64,000 nucleotides of DNA, from assembly GCF_030159595.1 (NCBI RefSeq), contig NZ_BSKJ01000010.1, forward strand, positions 124,001 through 188,000, written 5' to 3'. Of the stretch, positions 33,452 to 42,040 are shown piece by piece. Every line of letters begins with the position of its first letter. Within the stretch, counting starts at the first letter, position 1. A program made the translations under genes and the position numbers. The notes below the pieces were generated by a model. That model did no database searches and had not been told where the DNA came from. It was given only the letters and a program-made list of their open reading frames with translations. This DNA is from Pseudomonas putida (lineage in GTDB: Bacteria > Pseudomonadota > Gammaproteobacteria > Pseudomonadales > Pseudomonadaceae).

Positions 33452-33485
33452 AAAAAGGGCTCCGGGCAGTCATTGCCGGGAACCC
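33452..33485 (-). terminator. Intrinsic terminator of the RND operon
   Basis: On the minus strand, a GC-rich hairpin of about 12 bp per arm (GGGTTCCCGGCA / TGCCCGGAGCCC with wobble and one mismatch) is followed by TTTTT (complement of 33452-33456), 27 bp after the RND permease stop and immediately before the mobA start. Confidence 0.65.
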
Positions 33486-33511
33486 TCCCATTTCACGCGG
33501 GGGTTGTCCAG

Positions 33512-36500
33512 TCAGCTTTCGCTGGGAACGGGTTGCGTGTCGGCGTTACGCGCCTGGCGACGCCCAGCCAAACGCATCACCACCACGAAGAACACCGGCA
33601 CGAACACCACCGCCAAGGTGGCGCTGAGCATGCCGCCGATCACCCCGGTGCCGATGGCCTGCTGGCTGGCCGAGCTGGCGCCGCTGGCGATGGCCAGCGG
33701 TACCACGCCGAGGATGAACGCCAGCGAGGTCATCACGATGGGCCGCAGGCGCAGGCGGGCAGCCTGCACAGCGGCGTCGGTGGCGTCCACGCCTTGGTCG
33801 ACCAGGTGCTTGGCGAATTCGATGATCAGGATGGCGTTCTTCGCCGACAGGCCGATCAGGGTAATCAGCCCCACCTTGAAGAACACGTCGTTGGGCATGC
33901 CGCGCAGGGTCACGGCCAACACCGCACCCAGCACGCCAAGCGGGACCACCAGCAGCACGGCGGTCGGGATCGACCAGCTTTCGTACAGCGCCGCCAGGCA
34001 CAGGAACACCACCAGTAACGACAGCGCCATCAGCATGGGGGCCTGGCTGCCGGACAAGCGTTCCTGCAGCGACAGGCCAGTCCATTCCAGGCCTGTGCCG
34101 GCGGGTAGCTGGGCCACCAGACGTTCGATTTCGGCCATGGCTTCGCCGGAGCTGTAGCCGGCTGCCGGCTCGCCGGAAATCGATACCGCCGGGTAGCCGT
34201 TGTAGCGGGTCAACTGCACCGGCCCGCTGACCCATTTGGCCTGGACGAATGCACCCAGTGGCACCATCTTGCCGCTGTTGTTGCGCACATGGATTTTCAG
34301 CAAGTCTTCGACCTGGCTACGCTGATCGCCTTCGGCCTGCACCACCACCCGCTGCATGCGGCCCTGGTTGGGGAAGTCGTTGACGTAGCTGGAGCCCACT
34401 GCCACGTCGAGTACCGAGCCGATATCGGCAAACGAAACCCCCAGGGCATTGGCCTGGCGGCGGTCGATCTCCAGTTGAACCTGTGGGCTTTCTGCCAGCG
34501 ACGCTTCACGCACGTTGGTCAACACCTTGCTTTTGCCGGCATTGGCCAGCAGCGTGTCACGAGCGGCCATCAGCTCGGCGTGCCCCATGCCGCCACGGTC
34601 CTGCAGGCGGAACTCGAAACCGGTGGACTCGCCCAGACCGTCGATGGGCGGCGGCAATACGGCGTAGGCCACGGCATCTTTGAGTTGGGTGAAAGCCATG
34701 GTTGCGCGGTCGGCAATCGATTGGGCGCTGTCGTCAGCGCCGCGTTCGGACCAGTCCTTGAGCGTGGTAAAGGCCAGCGCTGCGTTCTGCCCGCTACCCG
34801 AAAAGCTGAAGCCCAGGATCAGTGTGGTGTTGCCTACGCCCGGTTCCTCGACGTTGTGCGCTTCGATCTGCGCGGCCACCTGTTCGGTGCGCATGCGGCT
34901 GGCGCCGGGTGGCAGCTGGATGTCGGTGATGGTATAGCCCTGGTCTTCGGTGGGCAGGAAGGCCGTGGGCAACTGGCTGAAGCCATAGCCCAGCACCGCC
35001 AGCAACACGGCGTACACCAGCAGGTAGCGGCCACTGCGTTTGAGCGCACGCACTACCCAGCGCTGGTAGCCGTTGCTCATGCTTTCGAAGCGGCGGTTGA
35101 ACCAGCCGAAGAAGCCTTTGCGTTCATGGTGCTCGCCCTTGGCTACGCGTTTGAGCAGGGTGGCGCACAGCGCCGGGGTAAGGCTGAGGGCCAGGAATGC
35201 CGAGAACAGGATAGATACCGCCATCGACACCGAGAACTGCTGGTAGATCACCCCGACCGAGCCTTGCATGAAGGCCATGGGCAGGAACACCGCCACCAGC
35301 ACCAGGGTAATGCCGATGATCGCGCCGCTGATCTGGCCCATGGCCTTGCGCGTGGCTTCTTTGGGCGACAGGCCTTCTTCAGCCATGATGCGCTCGACGT
35401 TTTCCACCACCACGATGGCATCGTCGACCAGAATGCCGATGGCCAGCACCATGCCGAACAGGGTCAGTACGTTGATCGAGAAGCCCATGGCCAGCATGAC
35501 CGCGAAGGTGCCCATCAGCGCCACCGGCACCACCAGGGTGGGGATCAGGGTGTAGCGCAGGTTCTGCAGGAACAGGAACATCACCGCAAACACCAGCAAC
35601 ATGGCTTCGAACAGGGTGTTGATGACCTGCTCGATCGACACCTTGACGAACGGCGAGGTGTCGTAGGGGATGTCGTACTTGACGCCTTCGGGGAAGTAGC
35701 GCGCCAGGTCCTGCATTTTCGCCCGCACCAGGGTGGCGGTTTCCATGGCGTTGGCCCCCGGCGACAGCTGCACGCTGAATGCAGTGGCCGGCTTGCCGTT
35801 CAGACGAGTGCCGTACTGGTACTCCTGGGCACCGATCTCGACCCGGGCGACGTCACCGATGGTGACCGTGGAACCATCCGGATTGGCGCGCAGGACAATA
35901 GCGGCGAACTCTTCGGGGGTGCTCAGTTGCCCCTTGACCACCACGTTGGCGGTGATTTCCTGAGTGCCACGGCTGGGCAGGTCGCCAATGCTGCCGGGCG
36001 CGACCTGGGCGTTCTGCGCCGCGATGGCCTCCGCCACATCATTGGGCGTGAGGTTGAAGCCGATCAGCTTGCGCGGGTCGATCCAGATACGCATGGCGCG
36101 TTCCGAACCGTACAGCTGGGCTTTACCGACGCCCTTGAGACGGCGGATTTCGTCCATCACATTGCGCGCCAGAATGTCTGACAGCGCGGTTTCGTCGAAC
36201 TTGCCATCTTCTGAGGTGAGGGTGGCCAGCAGCAGGAAGCCGGTGGACACCTTTTCCACTTGCAGGCCCTGCTGGGTGACCGGGCGCGGCAGGCGTGACT
36301 CGACCACTTTAAGGCGGTTCTGCACGTCGACCTGGGCCAGGTCTGGATTCGTGCCCGGGGCGAAGGTGGCGGTGATGGTGGCGCTGCCCAGGCTGCTCTG
36401 CGACTCGAAGTACAGCAGGTTGTCGGCGCCGTTGAGCTCCTGCTCGATCAGGCTGACCACGCTTTCGTCCATGGTCGCGGCGGAGGCGCCTGGGTACACG

Positions 36501-36640
36501 GCGTAAATTTCCACCTGCGGCGGGGCCACGTTCGGGTACTGGGCCACCGGCAGCTGCGGGATGGCCAGCGCGCCCGCCAGCAGAATGAACAGCGCGACTA
36601 CCCAGGCGAACACCGGGCGGTCGATGAAGAATTGCGGCAT
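33512..36640 (-). CDS. RND (HAE-1) multidrug efflux inner-membrane transporter
   Basis: 1042 residues, full length. N-terminus MPQFFIDRPVFAWVVALFILLAG is the classic HAE-1 start. The proton-relay aspartates are in GILVDDAIVVVENVERIM (TM4), and further RND signatures such as FLALSLTPALCATLL, GLSAKNAILIIEFAK and SQQAIGTGVIGGM are present. It exports amphipathic drugs or solvents in a tripartite pump. It follows the fusion-protein gene by 11 bp. No outer-membrane factor gene is present, so it presumably borrows one (for example a TtgC/OprM-like channel). Confidence 0.94.
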   Translation of the reverse strand: MPQFFIDRPVFAWVVALFILLAGALAIPQLPVAQYPNVAPPQVEIYAVYPGASAATMDESVVSLIEQELNGADNLLYFESQSSLGSATITATFAPGTNPDLAQVDVQNRLKVVESRLPRPVTQQGLQVEKVSTGFLLLATLTSEDGKFDETALSDILARNVMDEIRRLKGVGKAQLYGSERAMRIWIDPRKLIGFNLTPNDVAEAIAAQNAQVAPGSIGDLPSRGTQEITANVVVKGQLSTPEEFAAIVLRANPDGSTVTIGDVARVEIGAQEYQYGTRLNGKPATAFSVQLSPGANAMETATLVRAKMQDLARYFPEGVKYDIPYDTSPFVKVSIEQVINTLFEAMLLVFAVMFLFLQNLRYTLIPTLVVPVALMGTFAVMLAMGFSINVLTLFGMVLAIGILVDDAIVVVENVERIMAEEGLSPKEATRKAMGQISGAIIGITLVLVAVFLPMAFMQGSVGVIYQQFSVSMAVSILFSAFLALSLTPALCATLLKRVAKGEHHERKGFFGWFNRRFESMSNGYQRWVVRALKRSGRYLLVYAVLLAVLGYGFSQLPTAFLPTEDQGYTITDIQLPPGASRMRTEQVAAQIEAHNVEEPGVGNTTLILGFSFSGSGQNAALAFTTLKDWSERGADDSAQSIADRATMAFTQLKDAVAYAVLPPPIDGLGESTGFEFRLQDRGGMGHAELMAARDTLLANAGKSKVLTNVREASLAESPQVQLEIDRRQANALGVSFADIGSVLDVAVGSSYVNDFPNQGRMQRVVVQAEGDQRSQVEDLLKIHVRNNSGKMVPLGAFVQAKWVSGPVQLTRYNGYPAVSISGEPAAGYSSGEAMAEIERLVAQLPAGTGLEWTGLSLQERLSGSQAPMLMALSLLVVFLCLAALYESWSIPTAVLLVVPLGVLGAVLAVTLRGMPNDVFFKVGLITLIGLSAKNAILIIEFAKHLVDQGVDATDAAVQAARLRLRPIVMTSLAFILGVVPLAIASGASSASQQAIGTGVIGGMLSATLAVVFVPVFFVVVMRLAGRRQARNADTQPVPSES

Positions 36641-36651
36641 GGATCAGGCCC

Positions 36652-37827
36652 TCACTGGCCGGTGTGCTGTGCAATGGGCGCTGCGCCCGATGCGTTGTCG
36701 ACCTGCACCTGGTCACCGGCCTTGACGTGTTGCAGGCCTTCGACCACCACCTGCTCGCCTGGCGCCAGGCCTTCGCTGACGACCCAGCGATCCCCCTGGG
36801 CGCTGCCCAGTACCACCTGGCGGTCGCTGACTCGGGCCTGCGCGTCGACCACCAGCACCTTGGGCACGCCGGCACTGTCGCGCAGGATGGCCCGCTGCGG
36901 CACGCTCAGGCCTTTGGGCTGTACGGCCTGCTCCAGGCGCACACGTACATAACTGCCGGGCAGCAGGTCGAGGTCCGGGTTGGGGAATTCGCTGCGCAGG
37001 GTGATCTGGTTGGTGCTAGGGTCGACGCTGATGTCGGAGAACAGCAGCTTGCCTGGCAGCGGGTAGGCACTGCCATCGTCCTGGATCAGGGTGGCGCGGG
37101 CCTGGCCGTCGCCTGCCTGTTGCAGCTCGCCTGCGCGCAGGGCACGGCGCAAGGCGTTGAGCTCGCGGGTGGACTGGGTAACGTCGGCATGGATCGGGTC
37201 CAGCTGCTGGATGGTTGCCAGCGGGGTGCTTTCGTTCTGCCCGACCAGTGCGCCTTCGGTGACCTGGGCACGGCCGATACGGCCGGAAATCGGCGCGGTG
37301 ACGGTGGCATAGCCGAGGTTCAGGCGAGCGCGCTCCAAGGCGGCCTTGGCAGCGGCTACGTCGGCGTCGGCCTGCAGGAAGCTGGCCTTGGCATTGTCGT
37401 ATTCCTGACGGCTGACGGCTTTGTCGTCGACCAGCTCGCGGTAGCGATGCTCCTGCAACCGCGCCTGGTACAGGGTGGCCTCGGCCTTCGCCAGGGTGGC
37501 GCGGGCGCTGTCGTGGTCGGCCTTGAATGGCGCCGGGTCGATCAGGAACAGCACATCGCCTTGCTTGACGTCGCTGCCTTCGCGGTAGACGCGCTTGAGC
37601 ACGACGCCCGCGACCCGCGCGCGCACTTCGGCGGTGCGCGGGGCGAGAATACGGCCGCTGAGTTCGCTGCTGATGGCCAGCGGCTGCAGTTGCAAGGTTT
37701 CCACCCGCACTTGCGGGGTGGGGGCCTGTTCGTCTTGCTCGGCGCTATCGCCGCAGCCGGCCAGGGACACGCTTAGAAACGCCAGAAGCGCCAGTGGACG
37801 CAGGCGAGGGGGGAGGGTAGTAGGCAT
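36652..37827 (-). CDS. RND efflux periplasmic adaptor (membrane fusion lipoprotein)
   Basis: 391 residues. The lipobox SLAGC gives lipidated C25. The order is beta-barrel and lipoyl half (AEVRARVAGVVLKRVYREGSDVKQGDVLFLID), helical hairpin (about 105-170), second lipoyl half (APISGRIGRAQVTEGALVG), barrel and membrane-proximal domain, the MexA/AcrA layout. It is the first gene of the efflux operon, divergent from the response-regulator gene 37987-38688. Confidence 0.93.
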   Translation of the reverse strand: MPTTLPPRLRPLALLAFLSVSLAGCGDSAEQDEQAPTPQVRVETLQLQPLAISSELSGRILAPRTAEVRARVAGVVLKRVYREGSDVKQGDVLFLIDPAPFKADHDSARATLAKAEATLYQARLQEHRYRELVDDKAVSRQEYDNAKASFLQADADVAAAKAALERARLNLGYATVTAPISGRIGRAQVTEGALVGQNESTPLATIQQLDPIHADVTQSTRELNALRRALRAGELQQAGDGQARATLIQDDGSAYPLPGKLLFSDISVDPSTNQITLRSEFPNPDLDLLPGSYVRVRLEQAVQPKGLSVPQRAILRDSAGVPKVLVVDAQARVSDRQVVLGSAQGDRWVVSEGLAPGEQVVVEGLQHVKAGDQVQVDNASGAAPIAQHTGQ

Positions 37828-37901
37828 GCGGATCTTCCGATGATGACCGGGTATATGCTAAGGCAGGTGTGGCTTGGGCGGCTGTTAATACCTGTAGGGC
37901 G

Positions 37902-37919
37902 AGTGTGAAAAAGTGTGAA
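37902..37919. promoter_or_regulatory. Direct repeat AGTGTGAA-N2-AGTGTGAA, candidate response-regulator box
   Basis: AGTGTGAA occurs at 37902-37909 and 37912-37919, a 10-bp period typical of OmpR-family operators. It lies in the 159-bp region between the divergent efflux operon and the two-component genes, so the regulator could control both. Confidence 0.5.
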
Positions 37920-37986
37920 GATCAAGCCTCTGGAGCGGTAGGGTTCTATATTCTGCGTGTACCTGTACCCATATCGCCTAGCACCT

Positions 37987-38688
37987 ATGCCGAATATTTT
38001 TCTGGTCGAAGATGACAGCGCGCTGTCCGAACTGATCGCCAGCTACCTGCAACGCAACGACTTTCATGTCCAGGTGATCGCCCGGGGCGACCATGTGCTG
38101 GACGAATATCGCCGGCAAAAGCCTGACTTGGTCATCCTCGACCTGATGCTGCCGGGCATCGATGGCCTGCAGTTGTGCCGCCTGCTGCGCCAGGAGTCGC
38201 AGAGCCTGCCCATCCTGATGCTGACTGCGCGTGATGACAGCCATGACCAGGTACTGGGCCTGGAAATGGGGGCCGATGATTATGTGACCAAACCCTGTGA
38301 ACCACGCGTGCTGCTGGCCCGGGTGCGTACGCTGCTGCGTCGTAGCAGCATCAACGAGCCGCGCCTGGACAATGACCTGATCCTGATCGGGGGGCTGCGC
38401 ATCGACCTGGCCGAGCGCACGGTCAGCTGGCGCGGTGAAGAAGTGGAGCTGTCCAGCGGCGAGTACAACCTGCTGGTGGTGCTGGCACGCAATGCTGGCG
38501 AAGTGCTGAACCGCGACCGCATCCTGCAGCAACTGCGGGGCATCGAGTTCAACGGCACTGACCGCTCGGTGGACGTGGCCATCTCCAAGTTGCGGCGCAA
38601 ATTCGACGATAATGCCGGCGAAGCGCGCAAGATCAAGACCGTGTGGGGCAAGGGTTATCTGTTCAGCCGCGTCGAGTGGGAGTGCTGA
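37987..38688 (+). CDS. OmpR/RstA-family response regulator
   Basis: 233 residues: receiver domain with D9/D10, phospho-acceptor D52 (VILDLMLPG), LMLTARDD and the K in YVTKPCEP, then a winged-helix effector domain (LSSGEYNLLVVLARNAGEVLNRDRIL...VDVAISKLRRKF...IKTVWGKGYLF). ATG 37987 is chosen over GTG 37957 because it begins the receiver at its normal position. It is 6 bp from the kinase gene and divergent from the efflux operon, which it likely regulates. Confidence 0.92.
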   Translation: MPNIFLVEDDSALSELIASYLQRNDFHVQVIARGDHVLDEYRRQKPDLVILDLMLPGIDGLQLCRLLRQESQSLPILMLTARDDSHDQVLGLEMGADDYVTKPCEPRVLLARVRTLLRRSSINEPRLDNDLILIGGLRIDLAERTVSWRGEEVELSSGEYNLLVVLARNAGEVLNRDRILQQLRGIEFNGTDRSVDVAISKLRRKFDDNAGEARKIKTVWGKGYLFSRVEWEC

Positions 38689-38694
38689 TCGGCC

Positions 38695-39993
38695 ATGCTG
38701 AAGATCTTGGTGCGGCTGTACCTGGTGATCATCGTCGCCTACGCCGGGGCCTTGCTGTTCATCCCTGACACCATCGTCGGGCTGTTCCGCGACCGCTTCA
38801 TGGCCTACAACCTTGACCAGGCCAAGGGCGTGCAGTCGTTGATCGTGCGCCAGTTCCGCCAGGCCCCCCGCGAGCGATGGCCGGCGGTGGAACAGGAACT
38901 GGCCCGTGATTTCGCGCCCCTGGAACTGCAGTTGCTGCGCATGGACCAGGCCGGCTTGAGCAAGGAAGAGCAGGCGCGCCTGGCGCATGGCCTTTACGCC
39001 GTGCGCATTGCCGAGTGGGGCTATTACGAGACGGTGCTCGCCCCGCTGGACAAACAGTGGCTGGTTCGCCTGCACTCACCCCCAGACCCGCTGGACATCA
39101 ACGTGTTGTCGTGGGGCGTGACCGTCCTGATTGGCGCGGCGATGCTAGGGTGCCTGCTGCTGTGGGTATGGCCGCACTGGCGCGACCTGGAGCGCCTGAA
39201 GGAAACCGCCCGGCGCCTGGGCCAGGGGCAGATGGCCGAGCGCACACACATTTCGCCGCACTCCAACATCGGCGAGCTGGCGGGGGTGTTCGACACCATG
39301 GCCAGTGACCTGGAGCGCCACGTCAATCAGCAGCGCGAGTTGCTCAATGCGGTGTCGCACGAATTGCGCACACCCTTGACCCGGCTGGATTTCGGCCTGG
39401 TGCTGCTGTTCGACGAGGTGCCACCCGCCAGCCGCAAACGCCTGCTGGAACTGGTGGGGCATGTACGTGAGCTGGATGAGCTGGTGCTGGAGTTACTGTC
39501 TTATAGCCGTCTGTACAACGCCGACCAGGCCCGGGAGCGGGTCGAAGTGTCGTTGCTGGAGCTGGTTGACAGTGTACTCGGGGGTTTTGCCGAGGAACTC
39601 GATGGCCGGGGCATTCGCTGGGAAGTGCAAGCCGAGGGCAATCTGCCCCGGTTTGTGCTGGACCCACGGTTGACGGCGCGGGCGGTGCAGAATCTGGTGC
39701 GCAATGCCATGCGCTATTGCGATGAAAGCCTGTTGCTGCGCCTGCGGCTGGAGAACGATGGCGCCTGCCTGTTGACGGTGGAGGATGACGGGATTGGCAT
39801 ACCGGTTGAGGAGCGCGAGCGGATTTTCCAACCGTTTTACCGCCTGGACCGCAGCCGCGACCGCAACACCGGCGGGTTTGGCTTGGGGTTGGCGATCAGC
39901 CGACGCGCGATCGAGGGGCAGGGCGGGACCTTGACGGTGGCACAGTCGGCGCTGGGTGGGGCGCAGTTCAGGATTCGGTTGCCAGCCGGTTAG
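38695..39993 (+). CDS. RstB-like sensor histidine kinase
   Basis: 432 residues: TM1 at about 7-24, a periplasmic sensor of about 115 residues, TM2 at about 139-160, a HAMP linker (RRLGQGQMAERTHISPHSNIGELAGVFDTMASDLE), H-box AVSHELRTPL with H222, and a HATPase domain (N-box VQNLVRNAMRY, G-boxes DDGIGIP and GGFGLGLAIS). Partner of the response regulator just upstream. Its last 26 bp overlap, in opposite orientation, the ancestral 3' end of the diguanylate cyclase gene. Confidence 0.92.
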   Translation: MLKILVRLYLVIIVAYAGALLFIPDTIVGLFRDRFMAYNLDQAKGVQSLIVRQFRQAPRERWPAVEQELARDFAPLELQLLRMDQAGLSKEEQARLAHGLYAVRIAEWGYYETVLAPLDKQWLVRLHSPPDPLDINVLSWGVTVLIGAAMLGCLLLWVWPHWRDLERLKETARRLGQGQMAERTHISPHSNIGELAGVFDTMASDLERHVNQQRELLNAVSHELRTPLTRLDFGLVLLFDEVPPASRKRLLELVGHVRELDELVLELLSYSRLYNADQARERVEVSLLELVDSVLGGFAEELDGRGIRWEVQAEGNLPRFVLDPRLTARAVQNLVRNAMRYCDESLLLRLRLENDGACLLTVEDDGIGIPVEERERIFQPFYRLDRSRDRNTGGFGLGLAISRRAIEGQGGTLTVAQSALGGAQFRIRLPAG

Positions 39994-40042
39994 TCCACAG
40001 CACAAACCGGTCCTTGCCAGTGTGCTTGGCCTCATACAGCGC

Positions 40043-41059
40043 CTAGTCGGCCTTGATCAACGCCGTGGTCAACGTATCGCCTGCAACTACCCGTGCTAGG
40101 CCGATACTGATGGTCACCGGGTGTGCGCCTGCATCTTCACGCACTCTGCGTACCAACGCCTCCATCTGCTGTTCAGCACGTTGCTGGTCCAGCCCTTCAA
40201 GGAAGATGGCAAATTCCTCACCGCCCAATCGCGCAAACTCGGAATCGACCATGGCCGCCTTGATGTGCAGTGCCACCCGTTTGAGCACTTCATCACCCAT
40301 GTCGTGACCGAAACGGTCATTGACCTTCTTGAAGTTGTCTATATCAACCATCGCCAGGTATTGCCCGGGGCTTGCCAGTTTCAATTGTCGCTCTGCCTTG
40401 GCCATGAACGAGCGGCGGTTGGGGATTTCGGTCAGGGCGTCGACATAGGCCTGTTCGAGCAGCACCTTCGACAGGTAGAAGTTGTGCAGTTTGGCCTTGC
40501 GGATTTGCAGGTAGCTGTAGCTCACCAGGCCGCTGAGGAAAATGGCGTAGCTGATGAGCATGGCGCCTTCGAGGGCGTCCGGTTCAATGCGCGTGTGGTA
40601 GAAGGGGTTGAGCATCACCCAGGTGATGACCATGGCGCAGAAGAACGACCAGCGCCGCACTGGCTGCACCGACACGGCATACAGCACGGTGGAGACGCCG
40701 AGCACCAGCCACACCGGGCGCAGGGCCACCGGGATGCCTTCGATCACCAGGCGCATGCCCAAGGTGATGATGGCAATGAACAGCAGGTTGAGCACGTCGA
40801 AGTGATGGCTGCGGCGGGTGAAGCGCAGCACGATGGTCAGGCAGCCGAGCAGGGCAATGAACAGGTAGGACAGCCAGGTGAAGCCCTGGCCGCCGAGGAA
40901 GCTGACAATCAGGTCGAAGACCAGCCAGATCAGGATACTGATGCAGAACACCAGCAGGCAGAACGGGCGCATCGACTCGAATTCGTGCTGGCGGAATTCG
41001 GCGCGCAGGGCGGCGGGGGCGACCTGCTTGCGTACATGTGCTTCGATGGTCTTGAACAT
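40043..41059 (-). CDS. GGDEF diguanylate cyclase truncated by an in-frame amber codon
   Basis: 338 residues to the TAG at 40043-40045. An integral-membrane N-terminus with about six helices (34-185) is followed by a GGDEF domain: active site GGEEF at 279-283, metal-binding D in MVDIDNFKKVND, and the signal RLGGEEFAIFLEG intact. Translation stops after ALIKAD, in the last conserved helix. Reading through, the same frame continues for 24 residues with the expected family ending (ALYEAKHTGKDRF) to a TGA at 39968-39970. A single CAG-to-TAG change would explain this. Whether the shortened domain still makes c-di-GMP is uncertain. It neighbours the nfrBA exopolysaccharide genes. Confidence 0.82.
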   Translation of the reverse strand: MFKTIEAHVRKQVAPAALRAEFRQHEFESMRPFCLLVFCISILIWLVFDLIVSFLGGQGFTWLSYLFIALLGCLTIVLRFTRRSHHFDVLNLLFIAIITLGMRLVIEGIPVALRPVWLVLGVSTVLYAVSVQPVRRWSFFCAMVITWVMLNPFYHTRIEPDALEGAMLISYAIFLSGLVSYSYLQIRKAKLHNFYLSKVLLEQAYVDALTEIPNRRSFMAKAERQLKLASPGQYLAMVDIDNFKKVNDRFGHDMGDEVLKRVALHIKAAMVDSEFARLGGEEFAIFLEGLDQQRAEQQMEALVRRVREDAGAHPVTISIGLARVVAGDTLTTALIKAD

Positions 41060-41090
41060 CGGTGGGCTCCTGAGACTACTGCTTGTCCAG

Positions 41091-41192
41091 GCCCGGCCCT
41101 TTCGCGGGTGAACCCGCTCCCACAGGTCCCCCACAGCGTTCGAATGCTGTGCGGTCCCTGTGGGTGCGGGTTTACCCGCGAAGAGGCCGGGC
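41091..41192. repeat. REPIN upstream of the diguanylate cyclase gene
   Basis: Arms 41091-41126 and 41157-41192 of the first REP class (CTTTCGCGGGTGAACCCGCTCC and its partner) flank a small CACAGC/GCTGTG hairpin. It fills the 141-bp gap between the ybcH-like gene and the cyclase gene. Confidence 0.88.
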
Positions 41193-41200
41193 CTGGTGGC

Positions 41201-42040
41201 TCAATTCTGTGGCAAAACGTTCCGCGCCCAGGGCCGGTAGCGCAAGGCGAACACTGCCTCGGCATGGCACCCACTGCCCAGCTTCGGTTCGGCGGGCTCA
41301 GCCCTGAATGCCTGCCCTGGCCCGCTCACCTGGCGGAACGCCTCGCGCACCACGCCCACCCGGCACGGCAAAGCCTGTTCATAGCCTTGGCGCACCATCG
41401 CGGGCAAACGCCCGGTCCCGATGCCATCCTGCCACCAGACAGTCAAGCCCAACCCGGCCAGTTGCTCCAGCCACGCTGCATTGATGCTTGGCGACAGTTT
41501 GCCCACGCTGAACGCACTGATATGCAACGGTTTGTCCAGCTGGCGGTTGAAGGCCTGCAACTGGCTGAACAGCGCATCACGACGCCCAGCCTCGCGAAAG
41601 TGCTGGTCGTCCAGCTCCATGGGCAGGTACCAGCCGTCCACCGGCAACTGCCAGGCGTGGCGCAGTTGCTGGTACTGGCTGAGTGAGCGGCCCAGCTGCG
41701 CTTTCCAATAGCTGCTCAAGCCTTCGCCGTCCAGTTCGTCGAGGCGCTGGTAATAGGCCGGGTCCATGTACAACCCCAGCACCAACTGCAGGCCTTGGGC
41801 ATGTGCGCTGCGCAGGCTGTTGGCCAGCCAGCCCTGAGCGCCGCCGAAGTCGCTGTCACCATAGGCGCTCCACTGGACAATCAGGGTTTTGCCCCCCTGG
41901 GCCACGGTGGCGTGCCACAGCTGTTGCCACTGGGCGGGGGTGATATCGGCGTCGCGGTTGAGCGGTTGATAGAAGAGGCGCTGATCCGCCGTAGCGGGCA
42001 GGCACAGGGCAAGCAGGCAGAGGGCGAGGATCGTACGCAT
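41201..42040 (-). CDS. DUF4434 secreted protein, YbcH-like, of the nfr cluster
   Basis: 279 residues with a signal peptide ending PATA|DQ. The segments LFYQPLNRDADITPAQWQQLW, TLIVQWSAYGDSDFGG, LVLGLYMDPAYYQRL and DGWYLPMELDDQHF fit a TIM-barrel DUF4434 protein, related to glycoside hydrolases, with acidic residues in ELDD. The E. coli nfrB-nfrA-ybcH order is the same. Start and the nfrA stop share one base (TGATG). It may trim the exported glycan or act in its secretion; this is inference. Confidence 0.75.
   Translation of the reverse strand: MRTILALCLLALCLPATADQRLFYQPLNRDADITPAQWQQLWHATVAQGGKTLIVQWSAYGDSDFGGAQGWLANSLRSAHAQGLQLVLGLYMDPAYYQRLDELDGEGLSSYWKAQLGRSLSQYQQLRHAWQLPVDGWYLPMELDDQHFREAGRRDALFSQLQAFNRQLDKPLHISAFSVGKLSPSINAAWLEQLAGLGLTVWWQDGIGTGRLPAMVRQGYEQALPCRVGVVREAFRQVSGPGQAFRAEPAEPKLGSGCHAEAVFALRYRPWARNVLPQN

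Noticed and set aside
34289..36181. 630-codon ORF opposite the RND transporter
   Set aside because: Entirely inside a complete RND gene on the other strand; histidine/glutamine-rich composition is typical of an antisense frame.
41091..41192. CRISPR-like repeat structure
   Set aside because: The repeats are inverted, only two per locus and share the Pseudomonas REP core; no spacers or cas genes.
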